A stretch of DNA of 64,000 nucleotides from Echinarachnius parma. Taxonomy: Eukaryota; Echinodermata; Echinoidea; Clypeasteroida; Echinarachniidae. The stretch spans positions 1 to 64,000 of the forward strand of contig JBAMJV010008827.1 of assembly GCA_037951105.1 (NCBI GenBank), read 5' to 3'. This document shows, in pieces, positions 45,431-57,700 of this stretch (its first letter is position 1; each line of letters starts with the position of its first letter). A program made the translations under genes and the position numbers. Below the pieces are notes generated by a model, which saw only the letters and a program-made list of their open reading frames with translations, did not search any database and had not been told where the DNA came from.

Positions 45431-48400
45431 ATCAGTTGGCTTCCTGTCAGATTTGAGAAAGAGGGCGTTTAGACTAGATTCAATCTTGGACTAGATAGAA
45501 TTGTGGTAGCAAAACCTAGGCCTATATTCATATGATATCTTTAAATGACATTGCAATATGACATGTGTGAAATATATATGACATATATCATGAATATCTG
45601 ATGGATACATAAAGCATGCACATTGAAGATAAAAGACCTCTGTGAGCAAAACAAAAACGTCTAATAGATAGAACTAGTGGTTTTGTATTGAAGAAAGAAG
45701 GAATATCACAGTATAATATAACTTCCCATCATTTTTTATAAATACATTTAGGAAAACTTTGCTAGGTAATTGTGAATTTAGGCAATTTCCAGAAAGATAA
45801 TTTTGTAAGCACACTTGGAAAATTTGCCTAGAATGCAAGATTTAGCTGGGAAAAAATTTGCTGTAAAAATATGTACATGCAAAATGATTGGGTGCTATAT
45901 GATACAATTTGATTAATTTGTGTTATTTCCTATACCTGTTTTCATACTATATCAGTATACATGGTTAATAACTTTAGATCAAAAACAGAATAGAAACTCC
46001 TTCCTTTTCAATCATTTATTGATGATTTGCACTGAAATTGTATTGAATATAGAGGGGGAAAATGCCACTGATTTTAATACAGGGGATAACATATAATAGA
46101 AAATATGATTGCGGAATGATTATGCAATGCGCAATACTCTTATGCTGAAATTAGGATTGTGAAATATTTCTTTTAAAATCTTTGTGCAATTAATTATCAG
46201 AAAATGTATCAAAGATAATCTTAGAGATACTGGCAATATACTGGCAAATGTTATAAATGTGTTATGAAAATGTGAGTATATTGAAGGTTGCAATTTCAAG
46301 CCTTTGTTATGTATATTGTTCGTGGATATCGTATGATTTGTTTGAACACCCTCTAAAATGACGGATTTGTCCAGGTTGTTAAAATGCATGTTGTATATTT
46401 ATAAATGGAATCTTTCATAGAGCATAATTATATGAATTATATTATGTGCAAACTCTGTTTCTATTGTGTCTTAATATAGTTGACAATTATTATAAATGAT
46501 GGTAATTAAGCTTCGCGTACAAACATTATTTCATTCATGTCTATGATTAAAAATGATTTGTGAGATTTGTTTTCTAATTGAGATGAAGCAAAAAACAACA
46601 CAATGACCAATTACATGTGGAGGAGAAGAGCTGCTGAAAAGCATCAAATAGCTCTGAGTCTTGACTTATCAGGTGACCCGTCATGTGATGTAGCACATGA
46701 CCTGTCAATGTGGCGTATGCAAAGTTAGCATTTGATTTCCTTATAATGCTATAGTATGGGCTAGTGCTACCCTGCTGCTAATGATTGACTACTTTCTTCC
46801 TTAAACCCCTTCAATACTGCTTGCTTTTGCTATAACATGCATTCTCTTTAGACCCGATCCCGATTATTTTCGGGACCAGTCCTGATTGGTCTAATTTCTG
46901 TACCTGTCCTCTCTCTGATATCTCTTTCTCTCTCTCTCTATCTCTACATCTTTTATATTTCTAATTCTCACTCTCCTGCAAGCTCTAGCACTTTGTTTTA
47001 TTAATTGTTTGATTGTATCATATCTTCTTGATGAAGTATGAATGCATGTCATGAAACTAGAATTCCAAAAGCTTTTCTTTTTTTGTTTTGCAGTGAACTT
47101 ACGAGTTGTATCCATTATGATGCACACTTTTTGAAGCAAGAATTCTCTATTTAAATTGCCTGGTGCAATTGACAAACATCACATACTTATGACAACAGTA
47201 AAGGAACTGACCCTATGACTGCTTTTAGAAAATTATATCTTATATTTTGCTCAAAAGAAGAACTGTCAATATTGCAAAATTATGAAGTAATAAGAAAAGG
47301 TACATGCAGTGGCGCAGTTAAAGAGGGGAGCATGTATCCCCCATAATTTGACGAAAACAATTAAAACATCTATAGGGTGAAAATCCTGAAAGAAAAAAGA
47401 AAGTTTACAGAGAGTGTATAACCCCACCCTCCATAAGTTTGATCATGCCGTATTGCCATGTCACTGCATATATGTTACACATTCTTAAAGAAGTTTGTTT
47501 TTATTCACTCAGTTTCTATTTACAAACTGAAAATATAATGATTTTTTTTTTTTTTTTTAAGAGACAATGTTGTGGCAGTCAAAGGGCCCAGTTCTTTTTA
47601 CCAATCATAGATGATTATTTTGTAAATACAAGTACAATGTAAACTCAAATCCAAGCATTCCTTCTTTTTTTTAGTGAACGTGAAGTATAGTTGTGTTTTA
47701 GAGTATGGCATCGTACAAAGAGAAGATTATTCTATAGATGACAAAAGATTTGTTATGTGTACATACAGATATATGTATTTAGTATAATTATAGTGAAATG
47801 AATATGCCTATAATGTGGAATTTTATGAAGAAAGAGATAAAAGACAGCAGACTTGTTTTTATTAATGGAAAATTACATTTTGTATTTCCTCTTTCCTGCC
47901 TTTCGTACTCTCTTTCTCCTTTTCTTTGAAGTAAATATCTGTAATTTATCTTTTTTATTAAATGTAAAATTGCAGTATTGAGTAATTATTATTTTGTCTA
48001 ATTTTCCAGGATAAAAGTTGATTGAATTAATGGATGTCTCCTTTTGAGAAAATTTGTCTCGCATGAAGGTTGATAAGGCATAATTATACAAAGCATTAGT
48101 TAAGATATGGTTTTTATCAAGACATATTGCCTATAATTATATCCATGGGGATCCCAACAAATCATACAAAATGTGTAAATTTTACATTGTAGTGTACAAC
48201 CTGCCATTTATACATGACCTCAAATTCTGAAGATTGCTTCAAAATACCACCAATGCGTGTTTTTGAAAATTATATTTTGTATTTTAACCAACTTGTATGT
48301 CACTGACTATTGAAATACATGCATATGAATAAGTTGAGTTTGGATTATTGTGCGTGGCATTTTTTACAAATTAGCCAAAACAGTTAATATCATTTTTTTT

Positions 48401-49142
48401 AAAGAACACATTGGTGGTCTCTTAAATAGATAATAAATTGTATTATTTTCAGTCATACAAACACCTGGGCACCATCACAGACCTATGATACTTCAGTGCA
48501 AATAGATAATATATATAAATATATGAATTATGCCTGAATTCCAGATAAGATTTCTGGAAATGAGTTTTATATTTATTGATGTTCCCTCACGTACCTAAAG
48601 TGTGTCATACTGTGAAATCAGTGAAATTACATTTTGCGAAATGCCGAGAAAAAATAACTGATATGCATTTTTGTCCTCGGTGTTGATATTTTATTTATGT
48701 TGTGAGTGTGTTTTTTGTGTATGAACAATGCAATTTTGTTGCTTATTTATTCGTGTTAAATTGATAACATGGATGACAATTACGTCTGTGAAATACACGG
48801 AGAGCAAACAAAATAATGTTGAGTGTCAATTATTGAAAATTAAAAAAAGTTTGCTTCCAAACTGTCTCTTAGCAACCCAGTTGATTTGTATTTCATTCAT
48901 ATAGACTGTCAATACGTCATGAGGTGTATAGCATATACGGTATACAACAGTAGGCATTGTTTTTGTTATCAATTTTGTTTTTTATTATTTTTAGTGTAAT
49001 TATTTTGATATTCTTTGTTCATGCTCCCTGAATTTTTCATTATGCAAGTGTAGCAATAAATGTGAATTTGAATGACAATATTATCTAGTCCTGAATTACT
49101 TATTGTGTGACTCGGTGATGCATGATGATGTGGTGAAACTAG

Positions 49143-49286
49143 CAGTGGCGTAGAGTGGTCGGACTGCTGGGGGGGGGGGGGGGAGGGGGGCACACTGTTT
49201 TCTTCATAATTTTCTCATGATATCTATTGGTCTTGTATGATTATTGGGGGCACACCCCCCCCCCCCCCCCCCTAGCTATGCCACTG
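49143..49286. repeat. G-tract/C-tract repeat flanked by GTGGCGTAG
   Basis: gtggcgtag at the left, gctatgccac at the right, with long G and C runs between. Relatives start at 47309, 63520 and about 63930. Confidence 0.5.
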
Positions 49287-49289
49287 GGT

Positions 49290-49810
49290 TAAAGGTAGTG
49301 TTGAGTATTGGTATATCCTGAAGTGCCCCTCGATATTTGTTTGTGAGATAATGAAGAACTGACTGTCAAATTCGAAAGAACATACAATTTTAATGACAGA
49401 GTAAACTTTATTTGATCAAAATCGGTTCAGAAACGGCTGAAATATCCATAAATATATTTTTATTTCAAAATGTTCTTCACCGGCAATCACCAGGCGATAT
49501 TTAGACTTTTTAGAAAAATTTCAAAAAATGCTCGAAGACTACTTTGAAAACAAATCAGAATAGGTTTTTAAAAAGTCGTTGATGATATCTCTATTAAATC
49601 ATTATTTTAACAAACATTAAATGCACAATTTTGTATGAAAAAAGGCTAAATCCAATGTTTTTTTTAAATAGCGCCCTCTTGAGTTGTAATGGCTGTTTTT
49701 GAATGATAACAGGGGTTTTACTTAGTCGGTTTGTAATTGTGTATACTTTTCGAGCATAGTGAAGTTATAACTATTACTTTGTACCGTAATGGTGCCGGTA
49801 CTTGGTACTT
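49290..49810. mobile_element. MITE family 1, diverged and right-truncated
   Basis: Shares gtgagataatgaagaactg, cttttatttgatcaaaatc-type phrases and the gcgccctcttgag block with 54312-54902, in the same order, but the right inverted end is missing. Confidence 0.65.
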
Positions 49811-51599
49811 GGTAGTTTATTCCTCTAAAATTAACTGGAGGTGCGAGAGAGTGGTTAGACCCTAAGGACAGAAGGGTCCTTAGCAAGCGCATTCTGGAAT
49901 GTATAAAGTGAGGGCTGGTTTACTGTAGATTGAAGTTACTAAAGTTAAGTTTGACCAATTCTCAACTAGTATAATTATGGGGAGAGCATGGTTGAAATCG
50001 GCTTACATGGCAAAAGTGGACACTATCGATTCAATTAAGATATTTTGAACATTAAACAAACTTATTATGCCAAAGTTCATAACATTTGTTAAATTCTAAG
50101 ACTATCTTAATTAATATTAGCTAAATTTTTGTGCAAATCGTTAACAAGATTTTAGCATTAAACTACAGTATACAACCTACAAGAAACAAAAACACATCCA
50201 TGATGCATGTTTTTTAAATGTACGGAAATTTAGGCTCTCTGAATAATGTCTTACATGTGTGTATTCTGTGCGCCTGTGTATGTGTGTGTGTTCTTTGTGT
50301 GTTTGTATGTGTGGGTGTGTTTGCACGCATGTGTGGGTCGGTTTGAATAGCTTTACAACTGGATGAGCATAATTTTGAGCATAACTTTATGAACCAGAGC
50401 AATATAACACTGATTGCCCTGATGGTGATATCAATTGATTTTTGGTATTTGGACATTACTTTTTTATGTAATTTATATTGAAATTCTCTCAATTTACCCC
50501 CAAAAACTGCGCTCTTTAATCTTAAAAATATATTCTTAAATTATTCATTACTATAATCAAAATTATTATGTCCATCCCCAATACACAAATTATATTCCTT
50601 TTGAAGATTTTTAACTAAATATTCATACATATGCCAATATTTTAAATCTATTAACATTTTCCTGTATATCCTAAAAACTTAATCTACTCGAGTATAGTTG
50701 ATCATAGCTATACCATCTTTCCATTGATGAGGCAATGCACCAAAAATATGAATCTTTAATAATCACACGCACACACTTTTTTTTTTTTTTTTATGATTTT
50801 TATTCCTCCAAATTAATACATTTACAATTGAATATACATAAACAAAATATGTCCAATGTGAACATCTTAAACAAAGAATACAACAAATTACAATTATAAT
50901 GAAAGAAAGTATAAATAATTACCTTGCATACATAAACGATTACAAATCTTACATCACATAATTATAAACTACAGACGAATAATGATAATTGGAGGTTTTT
51001 AAGCTATGATAAAAAGAAGAAGAAAAAAACAAAACAAACAAACAAACAAAAAACAAACCCCCTCTACCCCCTACCCCCCCCCCCCCCCCCCTGCACACTC
51101 ACACACACACACCCACACACGCACATACACACACTGACACACACATTATCTCTTTCACTCACTGACACACACATTATCTCTTTCACTCACTTTCACCGAC
51201 TAGAAATAATGAAATATATATATATAGCACATAGTACTTGCTTTATGTGTTTGATCATTGTTGAACAAAAGTATTATATAAGATAAGTTGTATATATCAT
51301 TGTAATTATGACGAAATCTTATCATATTTTTCCCCCAGTTATTTTTTTCCCCCACTATTATAAAATTATGGTATTGTAATTTGATTACAATCCCAATCGG
51401 TAGCCAGCTCAACAGGACATAATTGTTTTTTGCTATGATGCCCCCCCCCCCCCCCCCCACCCCTCCTTTTTTTTCAATCACACTTGTCTGACTTCCATGT
51501 CTAAATTCTGTCACTCAACAAAATGTTTAAAATTTCATAATTATAAAACAAGCATAAACGAAATCATGTTCACAATAAAGTTACATTGTCCATATTGCA
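49811..51599. other. Intergenic, simple sequence only
   Basis: AT-rich; contains a GT-rich tract (50260-50335), an A/T run, a CA microsatellite with a duplicated 36-bp unit (51090-51190) and two long C runs (51076, 51440). No gene seen. Confidence 0.5.
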
Positions 51600-51724
51600 A
51601 CCACGTCACGTCGATCGAGCGCGATCCCGATCTCGAGCGCGAGATAGCGAAGTGCGCGCGTGGAGCGAAATGATTCCGGGCCCGTTGCCGTGGTAACTAA
51701 CAATGACAATAGACTCGATTGAAA
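51600..51724 (+). promoter_or_regulatory. CpG-rich SPATA17 promoter / 5' UTR
   Basis: A sharp rise in CpG (gatcgagcgcgatcccg, gtgcgcgcgtgg) directly upstream of the SPATA17 ATG, against AT-rich surroundings. It includes an X-box at 51684. No TATA box is seen; the transcription start cannot be placed exactly. Confidence 0.55.
51684..51697 (+). promoter_or_regulatory. X-box (RFX-factor binding motif)
   Basis: GTTGCC-gt-GGTAAC fits the X-box consensus RYYNYY-N1-3-RRNRAC exactly. It ends 27 bp before the SPATA17 start codon. RFX factors activate ciliary genes through such sites near the start, which agrees with the cilium/sperm role of the gene. Confidence 0.75.
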
Positions 51725-51792
51725 ATGGCTACGCTTGTAAGATTACAGAGGAGTAACGCCGAAATAATGCAACAAATCTTCATCAGAAACAG
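51725..51792 (+). CDS. SPATA17: SPATA17 exon 1
   Basis: 22 codons plus two bases, starting MATLVRLQRSNAEI and ending in donor gtaatg. The MATL-RLQ start matches the vertebrate protein, which fixes the start codon. Confidence 0.88.
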
Positions 51793-54700
51793 GTAATGTA
51801 ACATGATTATGTATCTCTATTAATTTATGTAACGATTAAACTTTATTCGAGTAGAAGATTTGTCCTAAAAACCTGTTTTATGACCCCTGTTTTGTTGAAA
51901 GAAGAATGTGTGCGGAGGTTCTTGGGTAGTCCCATTCGTTCATATTTGCGTTAGTACACGCACGGTTTGGAAGATTTGACACTGAACTGAACTCTGAAGT
52001 CCCCTTTCAATCTCGCTTTGGCTGTGAAATGATAGTTAACTTTTGCGAATATAACACAATCAATGATATTTTAGTTGAATGGGCTGAATTCTTTTGTAAA
52101 GGATACACATTTAGGGATTGTTTGCAGATGCAGGTCATCGTTTAAAATTAATTATTTTTAAATAAGTTTAACTTTATTAACAAAATCAACGACACTTTTT
52201 TGACAGGCTGCTCCGGTTGTCCATAATTACATAAATCTAAATGTTGACTTTTAGTTTACTTATTTTAAGTCACTTTGTTTTTATGGGTTACTGTGGAGGT
52301 TACAGAACCCGGCCAAGCAGTTATTCATTCAACATTGTCATTGACGGACGCAATTCAATCAATGCACCCTTTTGCATAACTATGATCAGCTCTGTGCGTA
52401 GCACAGAGCTGTGAATTACTGACGATCGAAATGGTGTAGCGTTTTTGCGATGAGGTGTTTTTATCACCTTTAATTATAATTTTTTTGTATTTGGTTAACC
52501 TTTTCTAGAGAACAAAAGTGCGTTTTATCTGCGCGCTACATAGAAATTATATGAAAAGAATAATAACTTACCTCAAATTGATGATTAATCCCAAACGGCT
52601 TCGCACAAATATTCGAAATTGTCCTGTCGCCTCCAAAGTCATCGGCAATGCATGCTGGGATATATAGGCGAGGTTTTATTCCGGTTCCGCGCGTAAGTGG
52701 CGATCGGTTGACTAATACATATAAGCCAGGCCACTGTACTCAATGTTAACCTAACCGCCTGGCATATACATCGCTCGAAATCTTGCAGGAACATGTTTGT
52801 AGATGGGCGATGAGGTGTTTTATCCTCTTTAAGCAGATTTTTTTTAAATTTTGTTTACTTGTACTGCACCCTAAAATACCTATGTACGACGGCGCTACAC
52901 AAAATTGCTATAAAAAGAATGATAACTTACCTCAAATTGATTATTTATGTCGATCGTCCTTGTTAGAATCCGGCTTTTTTTTTCGATCCGTCGGCATCGC
53001 ACAGCGGGATTCTAACAAGGACAATCGACATAAATAATCAATTTGAGGTAGGTTATCATTGTTTTTATAGCAATTTTGTGTAGCGCCGTCGTACATAGGT
53101 ATTTTAGGGTGCAGTACAAGTAAACAAAATTTTTAAAAAATCTGCTTAAAGAGGATAAAACACCTCATCGCCCATCTACAAACATATTCCTGCAAGATTT
53201 CGAGCGATGTATATGCCAGGCGGTTAGGTTAACATTGAGTACATCTTGGCTCGTACGCCAAAGTTTGACCTGCGACCTCACGCATGCGCACTGTGGACAC
53301 AAATTCGGATACCATTTTGGAATTTTTGCTTCTTACCACAATCTGGACGATAAAAACCTAATTTTGTGAATAAATACACCGAATGGAGCCTCATGTATCA
53401 AGACAGTGGACCATTGATGTCCATGGATAACATCCGTCGTAAGTATAAAACCAGATATAAATTGTATAGTATCTTATATACTATTTTTACCAATAATTGT
53501 TACGAGCGATACACCTAACACACACTTCAATATGCCAGGCTCTGTGCTACGCACAGAGCCTGGTTAGGTTACCTTTTGCAATGCCAATGACCTGTGTAAT
53601 TCGACTCGCGAGCGCGCTCGGTGTGCGTGATGGCGCTGGCGGGCCGGGGTAACTAAAAATTGATTCAAATCTGTTAATAATAATATGCAGCGCGAAACTT
53701 ATTAAACTTCAACTTTGTTCACAAAAGTGCTATTGAAATTGAATCATTTATGCTTCGCCGTTGTGCGATAGACTTTGCTTTGCCTTTTCCTTTGCCTTTG
53801 GTCTTGACTTTAGTAAGACCGGTGTAAAAACTCGTAATGAACTACAAAATAAATGGGGTTCAACACATTTTGGCACCATTTTGTGTTTCCATCATTTTAA
53901 GAGTAAAGAATCATTTTTGTTTTATGGCTTAGTAAAATCTTATTCCAATATTAAAGGCAATAAATACGAGTCACTGATTGGTTAAACACAGATTTGATTT
54001 AATTTAGTATGTACCACGGAAGAGCGGAATGTCAGTCACACCCTTCAGAGCCGCTATATATCAATTCAGGAGAATTTTCGTTAAGACCTATGGTAAAAAA
54101 TCATAGCGGTGCTATCAATTGCAGGTGTTAATGTTATGTTTCATGCTGGGAGTACCATGATGTTAACATTTTTAACAATTAATTCATGCAGCCAAAGAGA
54201 GATAATTATAACGTCACAATGACTTTTAAATTTGAAAAGACACAATTTATAATCGAGCTCACAGGCTAAAAGTGTAAAGAATTGTTACTTGAATTTATAC
54301 ATAAACTATACTTAAAGGGATAGTTGAGTTTGGTATAGTCCGTATAGAGGGTGCTACACAAAATAATTTTTTTGTGAGATAATGAAAAACTGAGTGTCAA
54401 ATTTGAAAGAGCATACAATTTTAATGACAGAATAAACTTTATTTGATCAAAATCAGTTCAGAAATCGCTGAACTATCCATAAACATTATAACCATTTACA
54501 AATAATAATTGTGTGGCCGACAATAATTCAATATTTGTTTAACCAGCTGTTAAAAAACTTCAAAAAATGCTTCCTCATTTAAAAAATTACAAAAGAAATT
54601 TTTAAATAGTTGTTGATTATCTCTATCTAATCACTATTTCAACAAAACATCACATCCTCAATATTTTATTTTGAATTGTTGAAACCAATGAGTTTTTAGA

Positions 54701-57700
54701 GAGCGCCCTCTTGAGTTTTAATGTCTCTTTTTTTAATGATAACAGGCTTTTTACTTAGTCATTTGTAATTTGTTATTCATTTCGAGCATGGTGGAGTAAG
54801 TTATAACTATTAGTTTGTAATATAATGGTTCAGGTTTTAGTTACTAGATTTCAGTTTGACCAAAACTGTACTCTCTTTACAAAAACTCAACTATCCCTTT
54901 AAAACATAACAGATGTTAACTTTCACCACCAGTTAACATCTGTATAATATTGCCGAAAAATTTACTTCATTACTTGACACATAAAGAAAATATTGGAAAT
55001 TACCACTGACAGGTTGTCTTCATTGATCAGATTTGTGATTTGTGTCTCACATCATTTTGGAATGAATTGAATTATAGTCTAAATAATTTCTGCTGCACAG
55101 GATAAAGCTGGTTTTTAAAATCTGCTGTCTACCATTGCCTATTGTCAATTGACAATGTAAAAAACTCAAATCTCTTAAATGCAATAAATATCACAAATCT
55201 ACTCATATAACAGACAATTGAAAATTGCACATGGCAATTTCTAACTTTTTTTCACAACATAATCAAACAGTAATTTTACGCCAGTTGCCGGTTTACTAAA
55301 AGCAGTGCCAATGTGCTAATCATATTCATAAATGGTAAAGGAATTAATGAATAGAAACTTATATGGCTATTGACCACAAAGGAATCAAACCATTACATCT
55401 ACATGTATATTGCCCTTGTAATAAAATGTATCTAGATATATTGTATGCATCCCACATTTGTAGATAAATCAACATTTTAACAAGCATGCTGTAATCTATA
55501 GACATGATGAAAATATGCATTGATATGGAAAATCATATATCATCAAAAGAACTTGCACCAAAAATGTTTGAATTTCACAATGCTAACCCAACAAAAAGCC
55601 AAAGCCAAAGCCCCAAAGCAAGGCCGGTCAATTCCAAGAACCTTTGTGCCATTCTAAAAAACCAACTGCTTCCTGAAGCCATTTTCTCTGAATACGGCAC
55701 GGGTCTGGAACACAGTCCCATACTCACTGACATCAATAAAAGACTCAAATCAATTGTGGTATTTAAACAAAAAAGTAAATACTGTACCTATGGTAAGCTT
55801 GATGCTTAAAAAGTTATTTTTCATTTTTAATTTGTACAAATTCGGCATAGTTATGTCATTAAAACTGGCAACACCCATTTCAACCATTAAACCATTCACA
55901 GGGAAGCGGAAGAGCAGAGGGAGGCGGAGTTTGGAGCTGCGTTGCGGATCCAGGTCTGGTTCCGTGGGCAGCGCGTTCGCTCCTACATCAGACACCTCAA
56001 TCGCTGTGCCACCCGCATCCAGAAGCTATGGCGGGGTTACCTCGGTCGGGCCGTCTACAGGACCATGATAACGAACCTCATGCTTATCATGAGAATGAAG
56101 CGCTACAACAAAATGGCAACATTAGTAAGTTGCGATTTAATATAACTACTCTTACAAAAATTCCAATGACAACTTGATATTTATCGTACCAAAGTGGTAG
56201 GGAAACTGGGCCGGGAAGAGAATTTTTGCCACCAACATGCAAACTTTTCAAGTGAACAGTCTGCGTAGAATTGGGATCGCCAAATCATTACCTGTCCACA
56301 TGATAGTACTCACGTTGCAATGGCAATGCTTACGTGATTACAGTGCGTCCTAGCAGTACGTTGGAATGTCGTTGGTCAAGTTCACCAGCATGGCTGAGTT
56401 CCCCCACCACTATGGATTTACCGGTAGTCATTTATATTAAACTCTTTTTCATACCACTAAAAACGTTTCAATAATATGCAGCCACCCCATATAAATTCAT
56501 TTACATTATTTGTCAACTATTAATTAATTTATTGCATAATTTGGAAATGCTTGTTTTGCAGTAACACATGTTTCAAATCTGATTGCATGCTTGCATATAA
56601 TGTATTCTTAACCCACTGCCTACAGGAATCTGTTGAGCAATAATAATAACTTTGTTGGGATTGCAAAATCCAGTAGTGAAGAATTTCATTCAACTTTGTT
56701 CTTGTTGATTTAAAAAACACAGATACAGAAGATCTGGCGAGGCTTCTATACAAGGAAGTACATCTCAAACTATTACAGCAGAAAGAGATATCTCGAGGGA
56801 CTGATCGTCAAAAATGAAATAATCAGGTGAGTGTGTGTGATATACAAATCTACTTTTACATGTAGATCATGAAAATAAAACCTGAACTTTACTTTTTAAT
56901 GAGTCAGAGCTCTCAGAAAAAGTATCTATTGCTTGCCCAGTCGGGAAAAATCCACTTACCTAAAGTTTTCAAATTGTGTAAACGCCTTTGAGGTTTTAAT
57001 GTTCATGCTTACTAATTAATCACGATTTCACACTTGAAATATGTTACATTCTATTAAATAAATCCTTTTTTTTTCTTCTATATCTGAAGTAAATGCATTA
57101 TTTTCAACAAGGAAACAAAATGAATCACTTGCCCTCTCATTATTTTACTTGCCCCAGGCAGGCCAATTCTCCCTATCGCATATAAATGTAAATATTTCGT
57201 CGCTAGCAGTCGGGTCCGTACGCTACGTGCAAATGAAAGAGGTTATCTTACGCAGCCGCGTGCACCGCACGGAGGTCAAGCGAGTTCACATTTTTTATGT
57301 TGAATTGTGCACTTCCGGCAATCACACTTCCGGTACGGTGCACACATGCGATATGCATAGCGTTCACATGACTTTACGTCTTTCATCCACAGATATTTTG
57401 TCAGATTTTTCCTTTTGTTATGTGACCAACACATCGCCGCTTCACAATAGAAACCCATTTTTCAGAGCTTATTGCAGTTGATATTTCTTTTCCCAATACG
57501 TGAAAATTGCTGAGAAAATCTACACAAACTATCGCAGTTTTGAGAGATGTGCGACCCTGTTCGAATACGTTCGTGAGCGATTTATAACAAAAAGCGCGCG
57601 CTGCACACCGGAACTATGCAGGTCAACACATTCTTACGAAAATAAATTAGCGCCGCCGCCGTTGAAGTTTTTACATTCATATGCGATAGCGAGAATTGCA

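Larger units (their letters stand above)
43440..49060 (+). other. Neurexin 3' UTR / intergenic, end uncertain
   Basis: No exon-like sequence is seen after the stop. Possible AATAAA signals occur at 48432 and 49055; neurexin 3' UTRs can be several kb, so either could be the end. The stretch contains the hairpins and MITEs listed at 44541-45430 and a TTAA-type relic at 46802-46891; the rest is AT-rich and unremarkable. Confidence 0.3.

Noticed and set aside
53600-53660. Second CpG-rich, ggtaacta-containing stretch resembling the SPATA17 promoter
   Set aside because: The left half of an X-box is missing and no exon follows.
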